In this document: positions 1 to 7,438 of the stretch, one piece after another
Layout of the letters: each line of letters opens with the position of its first letter
Position numbering within the stretch: the first letter of the stretch is position 1
Program-made: the position numbers and the translations under genes
Notes under the pieces: generated by a model
What the model was told of the DNA's origin: nothing
What the model saw: the letters and a program-made list of their open reading frames with translations, nothing else
Database searches by the model: none
Source: Deltaproteobacteria bacterium
Lineage (GTDB): Bacteria; Bdellovibrionota; Bdellovibrionia; Bdellovibrionales; JAMPXM01
Length of the DNA: 64,000 bases
Assembly (NCBI GenBank): GCA_017302795.1
Contig: JAFLCB010000003.1
Location: 90,650 to 154,649 of the forward strand
Reading direction: 5' to 3'

Positions 1-393
1 ATTCACGTCGCGGTTAAGACAGGTCAGGATTCAGTTGAAATCTGGGGCGACGGAACCGCACGACGCGAATTCATGGATGCTTACGATCTTGCGGACTTTG
101 TTTTCTTCGCGCTTAAAAATTTTGATCAAGTTCCAGAACTGATCAACGTTGGACTCGGCTTTGATTACTCTATCAACGAGTACTATCAGACGGTTGCAAA
201 GGTCCTTGGCTACAAAGGGTCGTTCACTCACAATCTGAACAAGCCAGTCGGCATGAAGCGAAAGCTCGTTTCTGTCGAGCGTTCAGCGGCACTCGGCTGG
301 AAAGCAAAGACGTCGCTAGAAGAAGGTATTCGCCGGGCTTACGAATTTTACTTAAACCTGCATCTAGAAAAAAAAGGTGAGCGCCATGTCTGA
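1..393 (+). CDS. GDP-L-fucose synthase / GDP-L-colitose synthase-like SDR, C-terminal part
   Basis: The frame is open from base 1, so the N-terminus and Rossmann glycine motif lie outside the window; about 130 C-terminal residues are visible. The segment WGDGTARREFMDAYDLA is the signature of the GDP-fucose synthase (Fcl/WcaG) family, and KLVSVERSAALGWKAKTSLEEGI matches its C-terminal end in style, although that is from memory of the family. Family enzymes epimerise C3/C5 and reduce C4 of GDP-4-keto-6-deoxy-mannose using NADPH in the cytoplasm. Its stop overlaps the start of a colD homologue by 8 nt. GDP-colitose synthase (ColC) is a homologue acting on the ColD product, so ColC activity is as likely as Fcl activity; sequence alone does not separate them. 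Confidence 0.85.
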   Translation: MHVAVKTGQDSVEIWGDGTARREFMDAYDLADFVFFALKNFDQVPELINVGLGFDYSINEYYQTVAKVLGYKGSFTHNLNKPVGMKRKLVSVERSAALGWKAKTSLEEGIRRAYEFYLNLHLEKKGERHV

Positions 394-1561
394 AGTGTTT
401 TTACCGCTCGCGACAAGTGGTTGGGATCAAGCCGAGCATGATGCCATGCAGGCGGTGATCAAATCTGGCAACTTCACGATGGGCGCGAAAGTTGCCGAAT
501 ACGAAAAGAAGTTTGCTGAATTCTTCGGTTCGAAATTCGCGGTCATGTGCTCTTCTGGCTCAACCGCAAATCTTCTAATGGTGGCCGCACTTTTCTATAA
601 AAAGTCGGGCGCATTAAAAGCAGGCGACGAAGTCATCGTGCCGGCCGTGTCTTGGAGCACCACCTACTATCCGCTTCACCAATATGGTCTCAAGCTTCGC
701 TTCGTTGACATCGATCGCGAGACTTTGAATTTTGACTTGAAAGAATTGGAAAAAGCGATTGGACCGAAAACACGTCTCATCATGACGGTTAACCTCTTGG
801 GTAACCCAAATGACTTTTCAAAAATTCAGTCGTTGATCAAAGGGAAAGACATCACGTTGATCGAGGACAACTGCGAATCGATGGGTGCAACGTTCGAAGG
901 AAAGCAGTGCGGAACCTTTGGCGCGATGGGGACTTATTCAAGTTTCTTTAGCCATCATATTTCGACGATGGAAGGCGGATCGGTTGTCACCGATGACGAA
1001 GAGCTCTATCACATCATGCTTTGCCTTCGCGCACATGGCTGGACAAGAAATCTTCCCAAGCACAATCACGTCACAGGCGTAAAGTCCGACGATGCGTTTG
1101 AGGAATCGTTCAAGTTTGTTCTGCCTGGCTACAACGTTCGTCCGCTCGAATTGGAAGGCGCCATTGGAATCGAGCAACTAAAAAAGCTTCCATCTTTTAT
1201 TCGCGAGCGCCGTGCGAATGCAGCCGTGTTTCTCGAGCTTTTCGCCAATCACCCGTGGCTGATGGTGCAAAAGGAAATCGGCCAAAGTTCGTGGTTTGGT
1301 TTCTCGTTTGTCTTAAAGCCTGGCGCGCCGGTCACGCGTCCCCAGCTTGTCAAACATCTACAAACTGCCGGCGCCGAATGCCGCCCAATTGTGACAGGGA
1401 ACTTTGCAAAAAATCCGGTCGTGAAGTGGTTTGATTACGAAATTCAAGGCGAGCTTCCCAACGCCAACTGGATCGATCAGCAGGGGCTTTTCGTCGGAAA
1501 TCATCAAGTGCCAATTGCCGAGGCGCTTAAAAAGCTGAGAAAGACTGTTGATGCGATATGA
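386..1561 (+). CDS. colD: GDP-4-keto-6-deoxy-D-mannose 3-dehydratase (ColD-like)
   Basis: A DegT/DnrJ/EryC1-fold protein of 391 residues, close to the length of E. coli ColD. In place of the Schiff-base Lys it has His190 within SSFFSHHISTMEGG, the hallmark of ColD, which uses PLP (or PMP) and glutamate to remove the C3 hydroxyl rather than to transaminate. Other ColD-like stretches are SSGSTANLL, VSWSTTYYPL, LGNPNDF, EDNCESMGATF and LRAHGWTRNLP. No Cys cluster for an iron-sulphur centre is evident, which argues against the CDP-hexose RfbH family. The ATG at 386 has an AGGTGA ribosome site 6 nt upstream; an in-frame GTG at 377 is less well placed. Together with the preceding reductase it would make GDP-L-colitose (3,6-dideoxy-L-xylo-hexose). 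Confidence 0.88.
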   Translation: MSEVFLPLATSGWDQAEHDAMQAVIKSGNFTMGAKVAEYEKKFAEFFGSKFAVMCSSGSTANLLMVAALFYKKSGALKAGDEVIVPAVSWSTTYYPLHQYGLKLRFVDIDRETLNFDLKELEKAIGPKTRLIMTVNLLGNPNDFSKIQSLIKGKDITLIEDNCESMGATFEGKQCGTFGAMGTYSSFFSHHISTMEGGSVVTDDEELYHIMLCLRAHGWTRNLPKHNHVTGVKSDDAFEESFKFVLPGYNVRPLELEGAIGIEQLKKLPSFIRERRANAAVFLELFANHPWLMVQKEIGQSSWFGFSFVLKPGAPVTRPQLVKHLQTAGAECRPIVTGNFAKNPVVKWFDYEIQGELPNANWIDQQGLFVGNHQVPIAEALKKLRKTVDAI

Positions 1562-2144
1562 AATAGTTCCGCTAGCAGAAAAAGACCTCGGAAGGCTTAA
1601 GGCCTTCACCGATCGCGCCATTGGCGCCGGGTACTATTCTGAAGCGGAGCTAAAAGACATCTTCAACCGTTCAAGCATGAACGGTGTGATGTGCTCGTTT
1701 TTGTTGGTTTTAGACGGCTCGGCCGCAGCCGACGCCAGTGGTGAAATCTTCGGCGTTCGCTTTACCTATCCGCCAGGTAACTGGAGTCACGGAAAAGGAG
1801 AAGGCTTAACGCCTGATCAGTGGCCACACGCAAAAGCGGACACCGCGTATTTTCAATCTTTGTTTTTGTCGGACGCCATACAAGGGCAAGGTTTTGGTTC
1901 GAAACTTTCGCAAGCGTCGATCGACGTCTTAAAAGAAATCGGCGCAAAAGGTGTCGTCTGTCATTCGTGGAAAGAAAGTCCAGGCGGCTCGTCCACCAAA
2001 TATCTCGAAAAAATGGGATTTCAAAGAATCAAAGAACATCCACTTTACTGGCAACACGTTGATTACAATTGCACTCGCTGTTTGAAGCCGCCGTGTCAGT
2101 GCACGGCTATTGAAATGTACTACGAGATACCGAGGGAAAAATGA
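1551..2144 (+). CDS. GNAT-family N-acetyltransferase with Cys-rich tail
   Basis: About 197 residues. The acetyl-CoA pyrophosphate-binding motif is visible as IQGQGFGSKL (Q-x-x-G-x-G), preceded by a beta strand (YFQSLFLSD) and followed by the usual strand/helix ending in YLEKMGFQRI. The C-terminus carries a C-x2-C-x4-C-x-C cluster (NCTRCLKPPCQC) that could bind zinc; this is not part of the core fold. The ATG at 1551 overlaps the end of colD; a TTG one codon earlier is also possible. The stop overlaps the next start as ATGA, so the gene is probably translated with its neighbours. The substrate is unknown: N-acylation of an amino sugar fits the surroundings, but the oxidoreductase downstream could equally point to a small amine. 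Confidence 0.75.
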   Translation: MRYEIVPLAEKDLGRLKAFTDRAIGAGYYSEAELKDIFNRSSMNGVMCSFLLVLDGSAAADASGEIFGVRFTYPPGNWSHGKGEGLTPDQWPHAKADTAYFQSLFLSDAIQGQGFGSKLSQASIDVLKEIGAKGVVCHSWKESPGGSSTKYLEKMGFQRIKEHPLYWQHVDYNCTRCLKPPCQCTAIEMYYEIPREK

Positions 2145-3313
2145 GCACATCGTTTTGGTTAGATCGTACTGGGAAATCAGAAAAACAAACGTTCGACGTC
2201 GTCATCGTCGGCGCAGGGATCACCGGCCTTTCCACTGCTTACTGGCTTGAAAAGGAAGACCCTTCGCTAAAAGTGGCCATCGTCGAAAAGTCGCGTGTGG
2301 CGTTTGGTGCTTCCGGCAGAAACGCAGGCTTTGTGACATGTGGTTCGGTCGAGCACTTCAACCGCATGATCAACAAGCACGGAATGGATCAGGCCGTTGA
2401 AATCTGGAAATTTTCGGAAACAAACTTAAAGTTGATCCAAGAAGAAATCGTTCAAGGCGATCGACACTCAATTCAATTTGAAAACGACGGTGCCTTTTCT
2501 CTTGCAGCGCAAGAGAATGAATTCGCAGAACTCAAAAAAGTTTCTGAAATCATGACGGGTTTGAAAATTCCAACGGAGATCGTTGACGGCGATGGCGTCG
2601 CGAAACGCCTTGGTGCCAAAGGCTTTGTCGGTGGAATTAAGTATCTCGGTGATTCCTCAACAAACCCAGTGGCCCTTCTCGAGCGAATGCGAAGCAAAAT
2701 CAAGGCGCCGATTTTTGAAGGGGTTGAAGCGTACAAGATCGACACTTTGCCTGACGGCACCAAGGTTTTGAAAACAGACCGTGGGGATTTCGAATGTTCG
2801 ATGGTGGCTTTAGCGCTGAATGGCTATGCCGCAAACCTTCACCCTTACTTCAAGGACAAGATCTTTCCAACACGCGGCCAGTGTCTAATGACCGAGGCCG
2901 TGCCGCGTTTCATGGAAGGCCCTTGCTATGCGAACTTCTATTTGGATTACTTCCGACAAACACCGACAGGCGAACTTCTGATCGGTGGTTTCCGACAGAT
3001 CGAAAAAGAAACGGAAGTCGGTTATTCCGACCATTTGACCGATGTGATTCAGAATTCGCTACATGACTTCGTGGTGACTCATTTACCAAAGCTTGCGTCG
3101 GCAAAAGTGACGCATCGTTGGGGCGGGGTGATGGGCTTTGCCAAAGACGGCGAACCGCTTGTGGGTTCGATCCCGGATGATCCGTCGATTTTCTTTGCTG
3201 GCGGATACACGGGGCACGGAATTGGTCTCGCGTTTAACACCGCAAAGACCTTGGTCGATTTGATTTTCGGGCGCGAAATTCCAAACTGGATTTCCGCACG
3301 CCGCTTCCAGTAA
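2141..3313 (+). CDS. DAO-family FAD-dependent oxidoreductase
   Basis: A 390-residue protein of the D-amino acid oxidase/glycine oxidase (DAO) fold. Near the N-terminus VVIVGAGITGLSTAYWLE is the FAD-binding GxGxxG motif with the acidic strand end VAIVEKS, and GASGRNAGF is the second FAD contact typical of this family; the C-terminal GGYTGHGIGLAFNTAK closes the FAD site. Such enzymes oxidise a primary or secondary amine or amino acid. Among characterised relatives, gamma-glutamylputrescine oxidase (PuuB) and similar amine oxidases have this layout, but nothing here fixes the substrate. It starts in an ATGA overlap with the acetyltransferase gene and is the last gene of this plus-strand group; the next gene converges 20 nt away. 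Confidence 0.85.
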   Translation: MSTSFWLDRTGKSEKQTFDVVIVGAGITGLSTAYWLEKEDPSLKVAIVEKSRVAFGASGRNAGFVTCGSVEHFNRMINKHGMDQAVEIWKFSETNLKLIQEEIVQGDRHSIQFENDGAFSLAAQENEFAELKKVSEIMTGLKIPTEIVDGDGVAKRLGAKGFVGGIKYLGDSSTNPVALLERMRSKIKAPIFEGVEAYKIDTLPDGTKVLKTDRGDFECSMVALALNGYAANLHPYFKDKIFPTRGQCLMTEAVPRFMEGPCYANFYLDYFRQTPTGELLIGGFRQIEKETEVGYSDHLTDVIQNSLHDFVVTHLPKLASAKVTHRWGGVMGFAKDGEPLVGSIPDDPSIFFAGGYTGHGIGLAFNTAKTLVDLIFGREIPNWISARRFQ

Positions 3314-3332
3314 GGGCCGGGTACCTTTATAT

Positions 3333-4436
3333 CTACTTCTTGCCGTGTTCCGAGACGAGCTTCGCGGCCGTGTCGTTGATCTTTTTATCGATCTCAGTCG
3401 AATAGAGATCCATGATTCGAAGAGCTTCCTCGATCGTTGCAAGAGTCTTCTCAGCCTGTTCGTCTTTGCCCGACTCTGGGTTGTAGCCAAGTTCAGCCAA
3501 CATAATCTGCGTCGAAGTCTTCTTTTCGTTTGATGACTTCATCGCTAGGCGACCCGATCGAAAACGAATGGCTTGATCTGAAGGATACGTGTTGAGCATT
3601 TGAACCCGAGCAGAGATTTCTTCTTGAGAAATAGCACCATTGGTTTGCCAGTTGGTTTTGAGAAGCAATGGAGCCACTTGCAATGTCATATTGACGACGT
3701 CAACTCGCGACAAAAGAGCCTCAATCGAATCGCCATCAACCAGCAAGAAGCTTTGTTTGAACTTCGAAAGCTTGGCGGCTTGTTCGGCGGAAAGCTCTTT
3801 TTTCGAATCGAGGACCTTCTTGAGCGCCAAGATTTCATTTCGTTGCAGCGAAAGAACAAAGTTGATTCGCATTGTTGGTTCAACCAACTGAAGAATTAAA
3901 TCGCGTTTCGCTTCGTCACTGACGTCAGCGGCGATCAGCGCCTTTGATGGAGCCGGTTGCGCCTGTGGATCTGGTTGAACAACAGTCGCTGGTCGTTCGC
4001 CGGGAGATGAGCTTCCAGTTGGTGCGTCAGCCGCAGCAACTGGAGGGGGAGCAGGAGCCGCTGCTGCAGGAGGCGCCGGAGCCGCTACCGCGGGATCCGC
4101 CGCGCCTGTTGCAGGTGCGCCATTAAGTTCGGCACCGAAAAGTCTTCTTGCTTCATCTAATGCGGCGTCGCGGTCAGCGGCGTCTGCATCGGCTGCGTCT
4201 GGCGCCGGAGTTTGCCCTGGTGCAGGCGATGGAGTTGGTGTTGCCGACGCCATCAATTCGCGAAGGCGATTTTCCTCGTCCGCCGCCAACGGATTCGCGT
4301 TCGTTGAAGTGCCTTTGGCTTTTGGATCAATTGCCGAAAACTTTCCGCAAGCGGAAAGACCAACCACGACGGCTAACGTCGCAGTGACCAGAGAAACCGT
4401 TTTCTTCGTCAATTGGCCCTTAGAATGTAACTTCAC
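3333..4436 (-). CDS. Predicted lipoprotein with long Ala/Pro-rich region
   Basis: The GTG start at 4436 is chosen because GGAGG lies 6 nt upstream and because it puts a lipoprotein signal at the N-terminus: basic KLHSKGQLTKK, a hydrophobic stretch, then lipobox LSAC with Cys30. An upstream ATG would add 40 residues that do not look coding. After the lipid anchor come about 150 residues dominated by Ala, Pro, Gly and Thr, probably an unstructured spacer crossing the periplasm, then a charged, helix-rich C-terminal half of about 200 residues. No enzyme motif was recognised. Lipidation and envelope location are predictions from the signal. The gene stands alone, convergent with the oxidoreductase on one side and preceded by about 190 bases of non-coding sequence on the other. 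Confidence 0.7.
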   Translation of the reverse strand: MKLHSKGQLTKKTVSLVTATLAVVVGLSACGKFSAIDPKAKGTSTNANPLAADEENRLRELMASATPTPSPAPGQTPAPDAADADAADRDAALDEARRLFGAELNGAPATGAADPAVAAPAPPAAAAPAPPPVAAADAPTGSSSPGERPATVVQPDPQAQPAPSKALIAADVSDEAKRDLILQLVEPTMRINFVLSLQRNEILALKKVLDSKKELSAEQAAKLSKFKQSFLLVDGDSIEALLSRVDVVNMTLQVAPLLLKTNWQTNGAISQEEISARVQMLNTYPSDQAIRFRSGRLAMKSSNEKKTSTQIMLAELGYNPESGKDEQAEKTLATIEEALRIMDLYSTEIDKKINDTAAKLVSEHGKK

Positions 4437-4630
4437 CGTGAACCTCCAAGTGTTCGACACCAGTGGTTCTGCAAAATTCGGAGGAATCGTCCATGAAATA
4501 TGGAGGTCGATGATAGGCAATCTAATGAGATTTGACGGGTGGCCGGCAGTTGGCAAGCGCCAGGCTAACGACAGTCAGTGTCGCAAATTGTCAGCCGGCG
4601 CCCAACAGCGGCCTGTTTTAAGAAGAATGG

Positions 4631-5461
4631 CTAGAGTGTTTCGAGGGCGCGGCGATACAATCTTCGATAGAGCTTTATCCGCTGTCGAAAAGTCGTTTTT
4701 TGCGCATCTGTTAAATCGCGAAGAGCCCAGAGGAAGTCGGCCTCGCTGGTCACGTCGGCTAGGCGGCGGGCGCGCTCGGGATCGGCTTGAATGAATCGCC
4801 GCACGGTTTTTTCGTCTAAGACTTCATTGATTCCATCGCGCAAAACGAAGTTATCCCGCCTCACGTAAAATGCTTGTTCGTGATCAAACAAGATTTGCTG
4901 ACGATCGCTAGTGATAAAGTAATTCGATGGATTCCGGTCATTCATCGCCAAAATAGAATCAAAAACTCGAGTCACGGGATCTGGCCTGTGCCACGAAAGC
5001 TCCTGCCAATCGTTTTCTCTCGTGTAGTCTGCTGCTGACTTTTGACCTTGCACCATTTCCTGCGCCGATCCACGAATGCCGTTGATCTCTGCATAAGTGG
5101 TCGTTGGAACATTGAAGCCCGCGGCGCGGGCGAAACGATACACCGACACTTCCAGTTTGGCGCGGGCTTCATCGGTACGGAAAATAAACTTCTGCCCAGA
5201 CTTCGTCGCGCCTTCAAAGATATCGTCGTGGCCGGAAACGGGGGTCAGTTGAAAACGACCCTGAAGCGGGAGATCGGCAGAGAGTGAATTTGATGAGGGA
5301 GATTGCGAGGAAAGCCGAAGAGCTCTGCCGGCAACGACTTTTAATGTTTCATAGAGCGTCGGACAAGTTTCTGAGTCTTTGGCATCGGCGACCGAGGAAA
5401 AGGCAATCAAGCTGAATGCGAACAAAGCCTTAGCTAAAAAATAGGTCGCAATCGGTTTCAC
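4631..5461 (-). CDS. Secreted protein with PI3/4-kinase / HipA / Fam20-like kinase motifs
   Basis: A 276-residue protein with a signal peptide (hydrophobic to about residue 22, then VADAKDS). The middle carries an atypical-kinase pattern: Lys91 in GQKFIFR (candidate ATP-binding Lys), Glu104 in a helix KLEVSVYRFARAAG followed by NVP, a catalytic-loop-like MNDRNPSNYFI (Asp175, Asn180) and a metal-binding-like ILFDHEQAF (Asp193). This arrangement resembles the PI3/4-kinase, HipA and Fam20C folds rather than Hanks-type kinases. If active it would act outside the cytoplasm, where ATP is not normally available, so a non-ATP donor or a binding role is also possible. Its GTG start overlaps the upstream stop as GTGA, making it the last gene of the lemA operon. 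Confidence 0.6.
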   Translation of the reverse strand: MKPIATYFLAKALFAFSLIAFSSVADAKDSETCPTLYETLKVVAGRALRLSSQSPSSNSLSADLPLQGRFQLTPVSGHDDIFEGATKSGQKFIFRTDEARAKLEVSVYRFARAAGFNVPTTTYAEINGIRGSAQEMVQGQKSAADYTRENDWQELSWHRPDPVTRVFDSILAMNDRNPSNYFITSDRQQILFDHEQAFYVRRDNFVLRDGINEVLDEKTVRRFIQADPERARRLADVTSEADFLWALRDLTDAQKTTFRQRIKLYRRLYRRALETL

Positions 5462-5679
5462 AGTTGCGGCGGTGGTTCCGTGTCGTTCACGTTTGGTTTG
5501 CCGGTCGACACAAGTTTAAAGGCGAGTACAACCGCCACCAGACCAGCTGCTGCGAGGGCTAACTGACCGCCGGCTTTGGGTAATGCATCAGTCGGGATCA
5601 CTTCGAAAACACTCAATAGTCCAATGCAGGCGAGAGACGCTATTAAAATCACGCCGATCATTCTAACGGAGCTCGACAT
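5458..5679 (-). CDS. Small two-helix membrane protein
   Basis: 73 residues with two hydrophobic segments, MIGVILIASLACIGLLSVF and the later LALAAAGLVAVVLAFKLV, joined by a short polar turn, and a polar Pro-rich C-terminus (TEPPPQL). The ATG at 5679 shares its A with the TAA stop of the DUF3137 gene (TAATG) and has AGGTG just upstream, so this start is preferred to one 11 codons earlier. No family was recognised. Its position between a DUF3137 protein and a secreted kinase-like protein, with overlaps on both sides, indicates that the four products are made together and may act at the same membrane site. Confidence 0.65.
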   Translation of the reverse strand: MSSSVRMIGVILIASLACIGLLSVFEVIPTDALPKAGGQLALAAAGLVAVVLAFKLVSTGKPNVNDTEPPPQL

Positions 5680-6737
5680 TAGGCACCTGCCTGTTGGTTG
5701 TTCTTGTTCCAAATTCGATTATTGAGTTCGAGATCTTCGACAATCTCAAGGATGTCATAAAGCTCTTCGCACATTTTGCTCGCATCCCTCGTAAGGTTGT
5801 CGAGGCTAAAGCCAAAGTCCATGAAGCCACGATCGTGTGGGATTGCGATAACGATGGTCGAGTTCAAGAATGAAACCTGAACTCCAGCGCCATACTTTCC
5901 TCGCAAACGCGTGAGCGCTTCCATAAAGGAAGCACTTAAAATGTATCGCGCTTCGACCGGGTCGGTGGAAAGAACCTTGAATTGCGATTCAAACTCTGGA
6001 TTTTCAAGTTCGACCAGTTTCAAGCTCGACGTAGCACTAAAAAGTCGCTGTGCACTACGTCCTAAAAGTCCAAGCGCTTTTTCAGCCGTGTCAGTTTTGA
6101 CGACAGTGTGGCCTTTAAAGTTTTTGTTGAAGTCAGCCAAAAACAGAATTCCCTTAAAGATCGGGATGTAGCGTGTTTGCCGACGTCCTTTCGAGTCTTT
6201 GTAGGATTCTTTGTTGAAAGTCTTAATTTCTTGAAGTTCGAACTGTGTTTTTTCAAGCTGGCCGACAACGTGATCTTCGCTGGAGGCCGTGTCATAGCTA
6301 GGAGAAAAAAGACCACAAGACTTGTAGAGCTCAACCGGAAAGGGATTTGTTGGTGAGTAGGAAAACGTCTTGCAGAGTGATTTAATGATTTTGACTTTGA
6401 ATTCGGAAATCAACACACGCTGTGCTTGCGCACGCTTCACGGATGCCATCAGCACGGTTCGCAAATCTTTTGAAATATGAAAACCACCAAACGCCGCAGC
6501 TCCCATGCCGATCCATTGAACGATCAGCTTGAGCGTGCTTTCTTGCGCGTTTTTAAATAGAAAGATCACAAGAAGTCCCGCACCAACCAAGGGCCCCCAG
6601 GTTTTCACTTGTTTGACCAAGTTCCCCGTGTCGACTTTGTGTTCCTCGTTGAACTTTTCGACCTTTGGCCACAGCTCTGTTTGACAGAACTCAGGAACCT
6701 CGTCGATGTGTGTGCGGAGCTCCTTCAAACTTGCCAT
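5679..6737 (-). CDS. DUF3137-family membrane protein
   Basis: 352 residues. After an N-terminal amphipathic stretch (about 1-45) there are two membrane segments, around WGPLVGAGLLVIFLF and IVQWIGMGAAAFGGF, and then a cytoplasmic domain. The domain shows the pattern I associate with DUF3137: FKGILFLADFNKNFKGHTVV, then VELENPEFESQFKVLSTDPVEARYIL and a final strand pattern with IVIAIPH. DUF3137 proteins commonly sit next to LemA; their function is unknown. Here lemA ends 3 nt upstream. The gene overlaps the following small membrane protein gene by one base. Assignment to the family is from memory of its conserved blocks and was not checked by profile search. Confidence 0.75.
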   Translation of the reverse strand: MASLKELRTHIDEVPEFCQTELWPKVEKFNEEHKVDTGNLVKQVKTWGPLVGAGLLVIFLFKNAQESTLKLIVQWIGMGAAAFGGFHISKDLRTVLMASVKRAQAQRVLISEFKVKIIKSLCKTFSYSPTNPFPVELYKSCGLFSPSYDTASSEDHVVGQLEKTQFELQEIKTFNKESYKDSKGRRQTRYIPIFKGILFLADFNKNFKGHTVVKTDTAEKALGLLGRSAQRLFSATSSLKLVELENPEFESQFKVLSTDPVEARYILSASFMEALTRLRGKYGAGVQVSFLNSTIVIAIPHDRGFMDFGFSLDNLTRDASKMCEELYDILEIVEDLELNNRIWNKNNQQAGA

Positions 6738-6740
6738 TGT

Positions 6741-7307
6741 TTAGCTGACCTGCCCAAAGAGCTTTGCGATATCTGGTTTTGCAACGGCTTCTGGTGCAAC
6801 TTGGAAGACTGATTTTCGACGATATCCAAGAATCGAAGCAACGATCACCGTTGGAATGCTTTCGACAGAGTTGTTATAGCGAACGACGGCCGCATTGTAC
6901 GTTCGGCGCGCTGCAGACAATTGGCCTTCGATTTCGTTGAGCGATCCTTGAAGGCTTAAGAAATTTTCATTGGCCTTAAGGTCCGGATAGTTTTCGGCAA
7001 CGGCCACCACGCGGCCGAGCATCTGTGACATCATCGTGTCGACTTTTTGAAGATCGCCATCATTGTTGATCGGTCGTTGTACGGCCGCCCGAGCTTCGGT
7101 GAGTTCCGTCAAAAGCTTCGATTCGTGAGCGGCATATTGCTTCACAGTGGCGACAAGACTTGGGATCAAGTCCGCTCGTTTTTGAAGATACGTGTGAACT
7201 CCGCCGACGGTGTTTTCGACTTCGTTTTTTCGTGAGATCAAGGTGTTATACATCACCGCAAATGCGACGGCGATGACTCCAAAGACGACCATCAGTTCGA
7301 CTGACAT
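6741..7307 (-). CDS. lemA: LemA-family protein
   Basis: 188 residues of the LemA family: one N-terminal membrane helix (LMVVFGVIAVAFAVMYN) followed directly by the conserved NTLISRKNEVENTVGGVHTYLQKRADLIPSLVATVKQYAAHE block and a long helical remainder including VAVAENYPDLKANENF and LEGQLSAARRTYN-like sequence (here IEGQLSAARRTYNAAV). LemA proteins are membrane-anchored helical bundles of unknown biochemical role, often paired with envelope proteases or DUF proteins. The ATG at 7307 has GGGAG 9 nt upstream and is preferred to a TTG two codons earlier. It is the first gene of a four-gene minus-strand operon. Confidence 0.88.
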   Translation of the reverse strand: MSVELMVVFGVIAVAFAVMYNTLISRKNEVENTVGGVHTYLQKRADLIPSLVATVKQYAAHESKLLTELTEARAAVQRPINNDGDLQKVDTMMSQMLGRVVAVAENYPDLKANENFLSLQGSLNEIEGQLSAARRTYNAAVVRYNNSVESIPTVIVASILGYRRKSVFQVAPEAVAKPDIAKLFGQVS

Positions 7308-7374
7308 TTTCAATGTCTCCCATAAGCGTTCTCGAGATAAAACTACTCGCTTATTTATCGGGACCTTGTGCCTA

Positions 7375-7402
7375 GCGGATTAATTTAATTGAACAAATCC
7401 GC
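7375..7402. other. Short inverted repeat upstream of lemA
   Basis: Within the 130-bp gap between the lemA start and the next gene, GCGGATT (7375-7381) is mirrored by AATCCGC (7396-7402) around a 14-bp AT-rich centre. It could be an operator for the lemA operon or a weak terminator for the secreted-protein gene at 7439-8479. No run of T follows on either strand within the expected distance, so an operator is slightly favoured. A 7-bp arm length can occur by chance. Confidence 0.3.
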
Positions 7403-7438
7403 GATATATTTCGTGTTCGTCTCATCGCGAGACATTCC

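Noticed and set aside
4309-4794. 161-residue plus-strand frame between the lipoprotein and kinase-like genes
   Set aside because: Overlaps the antisense of both genes and their leader; no motif.
7419-7433. GTCTC...GAGAC near lemA resembling the operator half-site at 50.2 kb
   Set aside because: Only five matching bases per arm with different spacing; probably chance.
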